Positions 7,943-16,559 are shown, numbered from the stretch's first letter. The stretch: DNA of 21,726 nucleotides from Bacteroidota bacterium (GCA_023422565.1 JAFAGR010000071.1:1-21726), one strand, 5' to 3'. Notes: generated from the sequence alone by a model not told the origin. Program-made: numbers and translations.

Positions 7943-8458
7943 ATGAAAATTAATAATCACATAGGAACGCAGTTCGGGTTCACCCAATATGATATGGCGC
8001 AGTACCTGGGCATCCCGCGCAGTGCATACGCCATGTTTGAGCAGGGCAGGCGACCACTAACCGTTCATGCACTAAAGAAGTTGGAGGCCCTGATCGTTTA
8101 TATGGGCGAGAGAGGCAATCAGAATAGATCGGTGGATGAACCGGCAAATGAATGGGTATTGTCAGTGGTGAGGGAAAGGATCGATCATTGCAAAAGAGAA
8201 GCGATGATAGTTAAACGGAAGTTGCAACGAATGGGGGAGGCGTATCAGAATTTGGCGAGGATGTCGGCAACGGTACAACAACTGCTCCAAGCTCCCGGGC
8301 AAGACAGGATACAACTTGCATGGCTCGCTGTTCAGGAGAAAGAGATACCGGTGAAAATGAAAGCATGCGGTGTGGATGCGCAGTTTCTTTTGAAAAGTAA
8401 GATAGAAGGGTTATTGGCACAGGCGGGGGCGTTGGAAAGGATGGTGGGAGATAATTAA
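7943..8458 (+). CDS. XRE-like helix-turn-helix regulator, 171 aa
   Basis: Residues ~12-48 form a helix-turn-helix of XRE/Cro type (FTQYDMAQYLGIPRSAYAMF followed by EQGRRPLTVHALKKLE), with the usual Q at the first helix and SAYAMFEQG in the recognition region. The remaining ~120 residues are mostly helical and charged (REAMIVKRKLQRM, LLAQAGALERM) and may mediate dimerisation or bind a ligand; they match no domain I know. The gene stands alone on the plus strand between an AT-rich minus-strand block and a repeat region, behind six short operator boxes, so autoregulation is likely. The start is set by AAAGGAGGG 6 bp upstream. Its GC content is higher than that of the cassette block to its left. 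Confidence 0.8.
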   Translation: MKINNHIGTQFGFTQYDMAQYLGIPRSAYAMFEQGRRPLTVHALKKLEALIVYMGERGNQNRSVDEPANEWVLSVVRERIDHCKREAMIVKRKLQRMGEAYQNLARMSATVQQLLQAPGQDRIQLAWLAVQEKEIPVKMKACGVDAQFLLKSKIEGLLAQAGALERMVGDN

Positions 8459-8719
8459 AAATTAAGAATTAAAAATGAAGTTGATTTTTCAGTTTTATCC
8501 GCCCCTTTCGCGATGCATTTGATTGGCGATGTCGGCGGGAAATATTGCGAATCTTACCAGGAGATGCCTATCGGTTTGCACACCGCAATCAAAAAGTTTC
8601 GTTAACAAGCATACTCGCATTAAACCATAATCCTTTATCCGGGTCTAAAGATTAAATAAGCGCCACGGACGAAATTTTTCTTTGGTAAAGTTGCAGTTCA
8701 TAATTGAAACATGAGAGAT
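8459..8719. other. Gene-free stretch after the HTH gene
   Basis: It opens with ttaaaaattaagaattaaaa, an AT-rich motif that also occurs inverted near 62-85. The rest contains fragments of the cgggaaat/ttgcgaat repeat family near 8535-8550 and no credible reading frame, promoter or RNA gene. Confidence 0.6.
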
Positions 8720-8745
8720 CGCCTCCTTCGGGGGGCGGTTTCTTT
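8720..8745 (+). terminator. Rho-independent terminator with TTCG tetraloop
   Basis: CGCCTCC at 8720-8726 pairs with GGGGGCG at 8731-8737 (seven pairs including one G-T) around a TTCG loop, followed by GTTTCTTTT. It is 260 bp beyond the HTH stop with no gene between, so it either ends a long transcript from the HTH gene or a small RNA. Confidence 0.65.
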
Positions 8746-8770
8746 TAAGGACTTGCTTCCCCCAGAAATT

Positions 8771-8849
8771 TTTCCCGCAGATTTCCGCAAATTTTTTCGC
8801 AGATGGACGCTGATTTCCTTGCCCGATCAGCGCACATAAGCGGGAAATG
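8771..8849. repeat. Copy 2 of the cgcagatt/tcagcggg intergenic repeat
   Basis: This copy has the same blocks as the others: tttcccgcagattt, ttcgcagatggacgctgatt, cgatcagcgcac and agcgggaaatg. It ends about 25 bp from the stop of the small membrane gene on the minus strand. Confidence 0.7.
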
Positions 8850-8872
8850 ATTTTCTTCGTCCCGCGGCGGGT

Positions 8873-9076
8873 TTAGGCGTTATTTTTTCTGGCTTTTTGA
8901 ATTTGAATTTGTACGATAGTAAACCATACGCAGCCTGTAAGCATTAAGAGTAAAGGCAATGCACCAAGTTCCCCCTCAACGGTTATCATGTAAACTAATA
9001 AGGCGATAGCCAACAAAAGTGTGATAATAGAACCTGTCCTCGAATTTTTTAGCCTCTTACGGGTATCATTTTTCAT
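8873..9076 (-). CDS. Small two-helix membrane protein, 67 aa
   Basis: After a basic N-terminus (MKNDTRKRLKNSRTG) come two hydrophobic segments, ITLLLAIALLVYMITV (~18-33) and LGALPLLLMLTGCVWFTIVQ (~37-57), and a basic tail (IQKARKNNA). This hairpin layout with positive ends fits a small inner-membrane protein. I do not recognise the family. It has its own upstream AT-rich region and no partner gene on its strand. Low length makes the call less certain, but the clean membrane pattern and the ATG start favour a real gene. Confidence 0.55.
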   Translation of the reverse strand: MKNDTRKRLKNSRTGSIITLLLAIALLVYMITVEGELGALPLLLMLTGCVWFTIVQIQIQKARKNNA

Positions 9077-9200
9077 TTGAAATTTTTAAATGATTTTAAA
9101 GGTATGAAAAGTACTTTGAGAAACAAAGTAAAGCAAAAAAAATAGAATTGAAAAGTTTTTGTCAGGCTAATTGAAAGTTTTTTGAGTTTTTCCTGAGGAA

Positions 9201-9218
9201 TTTTTCCCGCAGATGTTC
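9201..9218. repeat. Left remnant of repeat copy 3, interrupted by the IS110 element
   Basis: The sequence tttttcccgcagatgttc is the first part of a repeat whose continuation (cgccgattgg...) resumes at 10484. The uninterrupted form is present at 16561-16584, which fixes the insertion point. Confidence 0.85.
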
Positions 9219-9261
9219 CTTTAGATTAAATTCAACTGTTTTTTAAGGGAGAAAGATTTAG

Positions 9262-9420
9262 CCGAACTTAGGATAAGAAGTGGGGTGAACTTGGCAGATT
9301 TTTGAGTTTCTAGACTCTTTCGGCGTTGTAGTCCCCACCTCTTTGTCCTAGCGTTGATAGTGCTCCGGTTAGAATTTCAGACTGCGTATGTCTGTTAAAG
9401 GTCTTGGAGACTCTCAACAT
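9262..9420 (+). ncRNA. Candidate bridge RNA with target- and donor-binding loops
   Basis: Stem-loop 1: TAGGA (9269-9273), AAGA (9275-9278) and GTGGGG (9280-9285) pair with CCCCAC (9333-9338), TCTT (9340-9343) and TCCTA (9346-9350). Its large loop contains hairpin GAGT/ACTC (9304-9317), GCAGAT (9294-9299; identical to the left flank 9209-9214) and TCGGCG (9320-9325; complementary to the right flank CGCCGA 10484-10489). Stem-loop 2: GTTGA, AGT and CTCC (9353-9366) pair with GGAG, ACT and TCAAC (9406-9418). Inside are hairpin CAGAC/GTCTG (9378-9394), TTAGAAT (9369-9375; identical to the right end 10476-10482) and TAAAGG (9396-9401; complementary to CCTTTA at the left end 9218-9223). These fit the left/right target and donor guides of a bridge RNA. 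Exact 5' and 3' ends are not known. Confidence 0.85.
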
Positions 9421-9442
9421 TTTTAACCTTAAATCTAAAGTT

Positions 9443-10426
9443 ATGAAACAATTGTTGATTGTCGGAGCCGACATTTCCAAGCTTACTGTAGATTTTCATC
9501 TTAAGCCAATGGACTCCTTTGCAACTATTGAGAATACTGTTCGAGGATTCAAAAGCTGGTATAAGGAACTTAAGAAAGTTTCCACTGGTTCAGACCTACT
9601 AGTGGTAATGGAACACACAGGACGCTATTCAAGAAAGTTGGAGAATTTTCTATCGACGAAGGAAATTGGCTATTGTAAGATCTCGGCCTTACAAATTAAG
9701 AGATCGATGGGTCTGGTTCGAGGCAAGAGTGATAAAATTGATGCCCGTCGTATCGCAGAATATGCTTGGTTGAGGAGAAATGAACTTACAGCTGATAAGC
9801 CGGTTGATAAAGATATTATGTTACTCAAAGATCTCTGGAGCCTTCGTTCCAAGCTGGTTCGGGACAGATCCGGTTATATGAACCGCTTAAAGGAAGTGAA
9901 GGCAACGGAACTGAAACAAGACCATTTTATGGAAAAGATGCATAAGAAATTTATCATCCAGTTTACCCAGGAAATTCTTTTTATTGAACAAAAGATGAAA
10001 CTTGTTATTGAATCAAATGAGGCCCTTAAAACGAACTTTAATTTATTGATCAGTATAAAAGGTGTAGGATTAATCGTGGCCAGTTATATGCTTACCAGCA
10101 CAAATAATTTTACTCGTTTTGCAAATGCAAGAAAGTTTAATTGTTATGCCGGCCTAGCACCATTTAAATATCAAAGCGGAACAAGTATAAAAGGGCGAAC
10201 TCGACTTAGTCATCTCGCGAATAAGGATGCTAAAGCATTATTAAATTTAGCAGCTTCCAGCGCGATTAGATACAACATAGAATTGAAGGAGTATTATCAA
10301 AAACGAGTGTCCGAAGGAAAACGAAAAACATCTTGTATCAACATTGTTCGCGCTAAAATAGTGGCCAGAATGTTTGCTGTAATCAAAAGACAAAAGCCAT
10401 ATGAAGAGCAATTGTTAAGGGCATAA
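9443..10426 (+). CDS. IS110-family DEDD transposase (bridge-RNA-guided recombinase), 327 aa
   Basis: The N-terminal RuvC-like domain carries the DEDD set: Asp10 (VGADISK), Glu57 (VMEHTGR), Asp97 and Asp100 (GKSDKIDARRIAEYAW). The C-terminal Transposase_20 domain follows, with a helix-hairpin-helix-like SIKGVGLIVAS segment and the SGTSIKGRTRLSHLANKDAK motif (from ~245) that supplies the catalytic serine in this family. Length is typical. The ATG at 9443 is chosen over an in-frame TTG at 9404, because the latter lies inside the 3' stem of the bridge RNA and would add 13 unconserved-looking residues. The protein should bind the RNA encoded just upstream and join the circular donor to the target. 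No frameshift or missing catalytic residue is seen. Confidence 0.95.
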   Translation: MKQLLIVGADISKLTVDFHLKPMDSFATIENTVRGFKSWYKELKKVSTGSDLLVVMEHTGRYSRKLENFLSTKEIGYCKISALQIKRSMGLVRGKSDKIDARRIAEYAWLRRNELTADKPVDKDIMLLKDLWSLRSKLVRDRSGYMNRLKEVKATELKQDHFMEKMHKKFIIQFTQEILFIEQKMKLVIESNEALKTNFNLLISIKGVGLIVASYMLTSTNNFTRFANARKFNCYAGLAPFKYQSGTSIKGRTRLSHLANKDAKALLNLAASSAIRYNIELKEYYQKRVSEGKRKTSCINIVRAKIVARMFAVIKRQKPYEEQLLRA

Positions 10427-10483
10427 ATCCATACCCTATAAAACTAAAAATTATTATTTTGGCTATCTAAAACCCTTAGAATA

Positions 10484-10660
10484 CGCCGATTGGTTCGCGG
10501 ATTCTCGCTGATTACATTACTCGATCTGCGGCAATCAGCGGGGCATTTTTATCTGCGAAGATCAGCGGGAAATGTATTGGGTTTTCCAGCAGAGTTTCGG
10601 TGATTGTTTCGCGGATTGCGCTGAAAGTTTTCCCGCAGGTCTTAGGTGATTGTTTCGCGG
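10484..10660. repeat. Right part of repeat copy 3
   Basis: The first 47 bases are identical to 16575-16621, and similarity continues for ~130 more bases with scattered changes. It contains internal inverted repeats such as CGCTGATT and AATCAGCG (REP-like), and three cccgca/cagcag...ggtgattgtttcgcgg units. Beyond it, to 10700, come caatcgtacatcg/caatcgtaattcg short repeats and then the stop of the large gene. Confidence 0.85.
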
Positions 10661-10700
10661 ATTCAATCGTACATCGTCAATCGTAATTCGTACATCTCTT

Positions 10701-13700
10701 CTACCTTGTTACATATATCTTTTTCGATCTCACAACTCCATCTGCATGCAACTGTAAAAAATAAATTCCGGTTGATAAGAATGGAAGTGGAAGTTCAAAG
10801 TCCGTTGCAGCGCCCCTCACATTACGGGAAGCAATTAGTTGACCGTTCGGTGCAAACATCTTTAATGCCACATCAGACCTATCCTTGTTGAACCTTACAT
10901 GCACACTGTTCGAGGTACTGTTATAAATTGCAGTGAATATTTCATCTTTCGTCAATCTCACCATTTCCACATGAGAATAATTGAACCGGCCGTCGAAGTC
11001 TGTCTGTTTCAACCGGTAAAAATTATCTCCTTCAACAGGGGCGTTATCTATGAATCTATATTGCTGCACTGCCGATGTAGTCCCATGACCATTCACGCGG
11101 CCAATGGAGGAGAAGGTTAAAGCATCTGAGCTTCGCTCCACATAAAAGAACTCGCAATTGTTTTCATAAGCGGTCTGCCAATTCAGGTACGCTTCTTTAT
11201 CATGTAGCCGCGCTCTGAAATTGAGCAGGCTAACAGGTACAACACCTTCCGGAACCAGGCCTGCATCCATATTGGTGATCACATTTCCCGAAAGCAGGTT
11301 GAAATTATTGGTTTTGCCGGCAACATCGGCCTTGCTGTTATTAACCGCATTCCTGCCACCAATGTGCGGAAGCGTAAACCTATAACCCAAGGGCGCCTCA
11401 AAAACGATATAGTAGCCACTGCCGGGAACAATATTTTCAAATTGATAATTTCCTGTTAGGTCTGTTACAGTTGTAGCTACCAGGAATCCGATATTGTTGT
11501 ACAACCTTACACTAACCTCACCTGCACCAGGTTCGAAAGTATCCTGTATTCCATTTTCATTTAGGTCGATCCAAACAAAATTTCCCGCGCTTCCGTATAA
11601 GGGGCATTCATTTATGGTTGCAATTACAGGAAAGGTTTGAGTGCATCCTGAAATATTATCCGTCACTTCAAAAGAGTACTGTTTAATGCCCGCAACTGCA
11701 GTTTGAATAACGGGGTTTAGCGCGTAGATATTACTCAGCGTATTGTCGTCGGGTTGCCACATCCAGGAATAAGAACCTGCAGGCATTGATGGTGCGAACA
11801 TCACATTTTGTTCACCACGGCATGCTACAACATTTGGGATCGAAACGTTTATGCCGGGAGCATCCATCACGCTTACCACTACAGTATCTGTAACTGTGCA
11901 GCCCTTGTTATCGCTTACTGTTAACATATAGGCAACACTGTTTGAGTCGATGCAGGCAATGGGTTGCGATGATGCGGGATCAGAGAGGCCGGTCTCAGGC
12001 ATCCATGAATAACTGATATTATTAATGGGTGCCGTTCCAATTTGCGCACAGCTATTCTTGCATAGTGAAACTGAATTAAGCCCGGGAAGAATATCCACCA
12101 CCGTAAGCATTACGGTATCGCTGTTTGAACAGGGAATAGTGCTGTTGGTTTTTGTAAGCACGTATTGGTATGTTCCCACATTCAGCCCGGTGAACAAAGG
12201 ATTTGGACTATTCGGATCATCAAGATTATCTGTGGGGCTCCACTGATAACTTATTGATCCGCCGGTGGCATTTGAATCACTCCCAATACGCACGGCTTGG
12301 TTAATGCAGGTTGTTCGGTCATCGCTAACCACAGGCTGCTCCATGAAAGGAATCAACTGCAAGGTGTCATTTAAGTAGCATCCCCCATTGACCACGGTTA
12401 ATATAAGATTTGTAATGCTGCCCGGTGGCGGGTTAACGGTTTGCGGATTGCGGATGCGAGGATTGCTCACTAAATTTTCGGGTTGCCAGTAATAAGACAA
12501 TCCTGCCGGTACGCCTGCACCAAGTTGTACAGCGCCGCTTTGCGGGCAATATTCGATATCGGGCATGCTGAAAGAAAGATCCCTCACGGTAACGGTAACT
12601 ACATCGGTTGCCGGCACAGTGCAGTTGCCTGGAAAAGTAGCAGTAAGCATGTAGGTGGTGGTGCTTTCAGGATTGGCCAGGGTGGTGGATGCGGTAGGAT
12701 CTGCAAGGCCTGTCGTTGGCGACCATTGATAAGTTACGCCCGGTAATGGCTGGCTTCCGATTGTTGTATTGGAACCCAGGCAAATTGAACGATCAGGTGC
12801 ATCCGGAATAGTAGGAAAATTATTTACGGTGATCGTCACATCATCAGTGGAAGTGCATCCGCCCATATTTGTAGTTAGGGTATACGTAACCGTTACCGCC
12901 GACAAAACCTGGGGATTTGCAAAAAATTGATCTGTTCCGTTCTGCCACGGAGCCGCGGGAGGATCCCAGGAATAAGTGGTGTTGGGCAAGGAATCTGTTC
13001 CTAAGGTTACGATTGCATTATCGCATACAATTTTATCAGCACCTGCATTCGCGGGCTCAATAGGAACGGTTACTACAACAGTATCTTTCACGGTACAGCC
13101 GTTGGAACTTGTTACGGTTACATAGAAAGAACTCGTTTCCGAAACAGTGGCAACGGGATTACTGATATTATTGGCAGACAGTCCACTACCTGTCCATTGA
13201 TAGCTATAACCGGGTTGCGCCGCGGCGCCAATGGTAACAGGTACATCTGCACAGGTAAGGGTGTCCGGGGCCGAAAAGACCGGTGATTCGAGTAATAAAT
13301 TAGTTGTTATTGATGCAGTACATGTCAACCCGCTATTGTGCGCACTTACTACTGTCATGGTATAGGTTCTCGATACAGTGTCGGTAAGGTGAACAACATT
13401 TCCTATGTATGCAGACAAGCCTGTCTGCGGAGACCAGGAATACAGAGCGTCAGGTATATCGCTGGATCCGATGAGCGTAACCTGTCCTCCACTTGATGCA
13501 TATCCGTTGCAATCATCAACGGGAATTTTACGGATAGAACAACTTAGGAGGCAACTATCTTTCACCATGGTTGCACTGTTGCAGGTTTTCCCGTTATACG
13601 TTACCGCTAGTGTATAAAAACTTGTGCCCTGGATAGAGGCACTTACCGGAACCTGTGGCAGATCAGTAGGTCCTAAAAAATTGCCGGGCCCGGAAGTCAG

Positions 13701-16505
13701 CGTCCATGCGTATGTTTCCTGAATTTGTGGTGTGCGGTCGGGCATGCCGATTACGCCTGAACTACAGAGAGGCTCGCCTGCATTTGCTTCAATGGTGGAA
13801 ACAATTACGGTATCAGAAAAAACACATCCCTGTTTGCTCGCATAGGCATAAAGCGAAGCCGGATTCGGCGATGGTAACTGTTCGTTTACGATATCGGTGT
13901 CGAAAAAAGTTTGAGCGGTGTCGACCCTGGTGATGTAAGTGGAAGGTGACCAGGAATAGGAAAAACCTGCCTCAGGTGAGGTTCCCACTAAAACAAGCTC
14001 AGGGTAGCAGGCCACTTTATCGGGCCCCGCAAAATTCGGATCGGCGGGTGGGGCTACCGGTTTAACCCTAACTGAGTCCTGCATAACGCAATTGGTTCCA
14101 TCGGCTTTTTGAAGGCTTACGGTGAGATGATAATCTGTTACCGCAAGCGGGTTGGCCATAGGCTGTGCGATATTGTTGCTGTTTAGTCCTACGGCAGGCA
14201 TCCATGTATAGCTGACGTTAGATCCCGGCAATGGCGCTGTACCGATTCTTACAGGCTGCCCTGCGCAACTGCTTTTATCCTGGCCGGCATTGGCACGGTA
14301 CACCGTCACCACAACCTGTGCAAGTTGTTGGCACCCCACAGCGTCTGTCAACATCAAGGTATAAACCGTATTAACGTTTGGCGATACGGTGGGAGAGGGA
14401 ACAGAAGGCAGACCCATATCCCATGAAAAATTATACGGGGGCTGACCACCCGAAACTGCTGCAGCAGCATTTAGTAGCACCGGCGAAGACGGGCAGGTTA
14501 CCAAAGGACTTTCAAAATTTGCAGTTGGAGCCGTGTGTGCACTTACCTCTACGAGAGCGGTGTTACTTGTATGAATGAGAACAGCATTACATTGGGCGGA
14601 TAAAAAAGATTGCCGCCGAAAAAATTCGCTAACTCCTCCAATAATGGGGCGGTAGTCTTTATCATTTGCTCCCGGTATATCCACCCACGGACCGGCGGCT
14701 GATAAAGCGCGTTGCCACTGATACCGTATATCTTGCACCGGCCTCTGCAAGGTTTGCACGCCGTTCACATAAATCAAGGGCAGGCTGTCGCCATGAACCA
14801 GGATATCATTACCTGAAATGATCTGCGCAAGACCATACTTGCAGGCCGTCTGCTGAACGGGAGAGATGGTGTCGGCTGAAGTATTATAACGGTTAGGGCA
14901 AAACGAAATTTTAGTTAAGAAGGCATCTCCGTAAAGTGCGTTGTGTAAAGTTGCAGGAACTGTTGTGGGGAAGTCGGGCGATGCAGTACCTCCTGTTATG
15001 AAAACATTTCCGCCCTGTATTGCCGCATCCAGAACATAATCGTCTTGGTTGCCTCCGAAGTAACCGTTGTATAAAATATTCCCTTCAGTTTCTAAAACGG
15101 TTAAACATAGGTCGGATGAACCATTAATGCTACTGCCGTCTGTGGAGCGATTAACAGCAACCTCTGTTTGGCCAATAAGAAAGATCTTGTTATCCTGAAC
15201 TTCCATTTTGGAAAACGGATTCACGAAAGTTGAAAATAACATGTTCCCGAGCGGGTCATAACGTGTTATGAAGCTTGTTTGCGATCCTGCGTAATTAGAA
15301 CCATTTGTTACAGGATAATTTGCTGCCGCTCCATAACCGCCGATGATAAGGTCATCGCCCACCAGTTCTACAGGCCATTTATCAAAGGACCAATACTGAT
15401 TTATCGGGCTGTTTTTTGAATACACTACTGAACCGTTAAAATCCAGTTTATAGATCAACAAGCTGTATTGAGTATTGCCCGCGGTTCCTGCGATATAAGC
15501 ATGATTTGAAGATAGCTTTATGCAGATTGGATTCCACCAATACGATGGCGTGGAAATATGTTTGGTTTGCGCGAGGGTTCCGTTAGAATTCAGTCTTGTA
15601 TAAAACGAAGTACGGTTAGAAAAAGTTCCGGCAATATGGTATTCTCCGTTTTTAACCGCGAAATCTCCCAACCGGGATGTTGAATCTACCGAGATATACC
15701 TGGCAAATACCGTGTTGAAATTAGAGAGGTTAATTTTCCTAACATAAACATGTCCTGATCCCGGTGAGGTTTGACCGGGCGAACCGCCAATAGTGACGGG
15801 CAGGTCCGAACTGTAGGCTGTAAAAGCCGTGTAAATGAATCCGTTTTCAACTACAATCTTGTTGCTTTGGTTAAAATTTAGCGGAAAAAGCAGTCCTGCA
15901 ATACCCAATGACCTTATTATGTCGCCGTTAGTCGCATTCAGTTTTAATAGGAAAAGGTTGTAATCATTAACATTTAACGCTCCCATCGTGGTAGGAAAAT
16001 TCAAGCCTGTCACCCAGGAAGCAATGATCCATTCATTTCCGTTGATGATAATTTTGGGATAAATTTCGTTGTCGGGGTTGAAAAGATTCGTGGAAGTTGT
16101 GTCGGAAATGATGCGGTTAAAGATCAAGGTTCCGTCCGCCGAAACCTTAAGGGCCTGGATGGTGATACCGCAGCACCATGTACCTAATGGTTTCGCGGCC
16201 AAAAGGTAAACTTCGCCATTTATTACCTCCATTGCCCTAACCCCCACCCATTGGTCAAGAGGGATAAGACTAGAATAGAGTATCGAGCCATCTGCCGAAT
16301 GCTTTTCAAGTTTTACGCTTGAACCGGCATAAGATGGGGAACTCACAACATATGCTTCACCGTTCACCACCTTGATCAGGCCTGCGCCCGCCGGGGAAAT
16401 CGTATCCTGAAGTGAATATTCAGTGTATGCCTGGGCATTACTGTTAAGCGCTTGAAAAAAACAGCAGAAGACAATACAACCCGTCAGAGTAATAAATCTG
16501 ATCAT
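10701..16505 (-). CDS. Giant T9SS-exported surface protein, 1934 aa, with ~12 Ig/PKD-like modules
   Basis: A signal peptide (FITLTGCIVFCCFFQ, ending near SNAQA) is followed by ~500 residues of SBBP-like beta-propeller repeats (ITGGTASPDFPTT, DAFLTKIS). From about residue 655 to 1633 come some twelve modules of 75-95 residues with the pattern C...VxIGxxPxPGxxYxWxPxxGL, then TxYxLTVT, then GCTxTDTVxVTV. A SdrD B-like domain (GNFVWIDLNENGIQD, GNYQFENIVPGSGYYI) spans ~1634-1745. A fibronectin-like segment follows (YLNWQTAYENN, FYRLKQTDFDG), and the last ~80 residues are a T9SS type A sorting domain ending LSTGIYFLQLHADG and KKIYV. The role is probably cell-surface or secreted adhesion; this is inference. 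It lies between two near-identical repeats. The start is the ATG at 16505, giving the signal peptide directly. Confidence 0.92.
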   Translation of the reverse strand: MIRFITLTGCIVFCCFFQALNSNAQAYTEYSLQDTISPAGAGLIKVVNGEAYVVSSPSYAGSSVKLEKHSADGSILYSSLIPLDQWVGVRAMEVINGEVYLLAAKPLGTWCCGITIQALKVSADGTLIFNRIISDTTSTNLFNPDNEIYPKIIINGNEWIIASWVTGLNFPTTMGALNVNDYNLFLLKLNATNGDIIRSLGIAGLLFPLNFNQSNKIVVENGFIYTAFTAYSSDLPVTIGGSPGQTSPGSGHVYVRKINLSNFNTVFARYISVDSTSRLGDFAVKNGEYHIAGTFSNRTSFYTRLNSNGTLAQTKHISTPSYWWNPICIKLSSNHAYIAGTAGNTQYSLLIYKLDFNGSVVYSKNSPINQYWSFDKWPVELVGDDLIIGGYGAAANYPVTNGSNYAGSQTSFITRYDPLGNMLFSTFVNPFSKMEVQDNKIFLIGQTEVAVNRSTDGSSINGSSDLCLTVLETEGNILYNGYFGGNQDDYVLDAAIQGGNVFITGGTASPDFPTTVPATLHNALYGDAFLTKISFCPNRYNTSADTISPVQQTACKYGLAQIISGNDILVHGDSLPLIYVNGVQTLQRPVQDIRYQWQRALSAAGPWVDIPGANDKDYRPIIGGVSEFFRRQSFLSAQCNAVLIHTSNTALVEVSAHTAPTANFESPLVTCPSSPVLLNAAAAVSGGQPPYNFSWDMGLPSVPSPTVSPNVNTVYTLMLTDAVGCQQLAQVVVTVYRANAGQDKSSCAGQPVRIGTAPLPGSNVSYTWMPAVGLNSNNIAQPMANPLAVTDYHLTVSLQKADGTNCVMQDSVRVKPVAPPADPNFAGPDKVACYPELVLVGTSPEAGFSYSWSPSTYITRVDTAQTFFDTDIVNEQLPSPNPASLYAYASKQGCVFSDTVIVSTIEANAGEPLCSSGVIGMPDRTPQIQETYAWTLTSGPGNFLGPTDLPQVPVSASIQGTSFYTLAVTYNGKTCNSATMVKDSCLLSCSIRKIPVDDCNGYASSGGQVTLIGSSDIPDALYSWSPQTGLSAYIGNVVHLTDTVSRTYTMTVVSAHNSGLTCTASITTNLLLESPVFSAPDTLTCADVPVTIGAAAQPGYSYQWTGSGLSANNISNPVATVSETSSFYVTVTSSNGCTVKDTVVVTVPIEPANAGADKIVCDNAIVTLGTDSLPNTTYSWDPPAAPWQNGTDQFFANPQVLSAVTVTYTLTTNMGGCTSTDDVTITVNNFPTIPDAPDRSICLGSNTTIGSQPLPGVTYQWSPTTGLADPTASTTLANPESTTTYMLTATFPGNCTVPATDVVTVTVRDLSFSMPDIEYCPQSGAVQLGAGVPAGLSYYWQPENLVSNPRIRNPQTVNPPPGSITNLILTVVNGGCYLNDTLQLIPFMEQPVVSDDRTTCINQAVRIGSDSNATGGSISYQWSPTDNLDDPNSPNPLFTGLNVGTYQYVLTKTNSTIPCSNSDTVMLTVVDILPGLNSVSLCKNSCAQIGTAPINNISYSWMPETGLSDPASSQPIACIDSNSVAYMLTVSDNKGCTVTDTVVVSVMDAPGINVSIPNVVACRGEQNVMFAPSMPAGSYSWMWQPDDNTLSNIYALNPVIQTAVAGIKQYSFEVTDNISGCTQTFPVIATINECPLYGSAGNFVWIDLNENGIQDTFEPGAGEVSVRLYNNIGFLVATTVTDLTGNYQFENIVPGSGYYIVFEAPLGYRFTLPHIGGRNAVNNSKADVAGKTNNFNLLSGNVITNMDAGLVPEGVVPVSLLNFRARLHDKEAYLNWQTAYENNCEFFYVERSSDALTFSSIGRVNGHGTTSAVQQYRFIDNAPVEGDNFYRLKQTDFDGRFNYSHVEMVRLTKDEIFTAIYNSTSNSVHVRFNKDRSDVALKMFAPNGQLIASRNVRGAATDFELPLPFLSTGIYFLQLHADGVVRSKKIYVTR

Positions 16506-16559
16506 AGAAGCGAATAAGCGTTGAAGGGGGAGGAATGAAGATAAGATATAATTTGATTG
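16506..16559. other. Leader of the giant surface protein gene
   Basis: Short gap with no clear TAnnTTTG promoter on the minus strand. A purine-poor tract lies just before the start and no Shine-Dalgarno is evident. Confidence 0.4.

Larger units (their letters stand above)
9219..10484 (+). mobile_element. Complete IS110-family insertion sequence, ~1266 bp
   Basis: Boundaries come from comparison with the uninterrupted repeat at 16563-16584: the host sequence reads ...GCAGATGTTC up to 9218 and resumes at CGCCGATTGG from 10484, with a single C shared between the ends. No terminal inverted repeats or larger target duplication are seen, as expected for IS110. The element contains a ~220-bp structured 5' leader (bridge RNA), one transposase gene and a 57-bp right end. 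The two tips resemble each other as direct repeats: CCTTTAGATTA at 9218-9228 and CCCTTAGAATA at 10473-10483 (9 of 11). The long non-coding end lies upstream of the gene, as in the IS110 rather than the IS1111 group. It appears intact and possibly active. Confidence 0.9.

Noticed and set aside
8690..8710. TAAAGTTG as a promoter for the orphan terminator transcript
   Set aside because: It differs from TAnnTTTG and there is no TTG at the right distance.
9404..9442. TTG start extending the transposase by 13 residues
   Set aside because: It lies inside the 3' arm of the second bridge RNA stem, and the family start matches MKQLLIVGADIS at 9443.
10646..10891. Plus-strand frame of 81 codons
   Set aside because: It runs through repeat DNA and antisense to the T9SS tail of the giant protein, with no family features.
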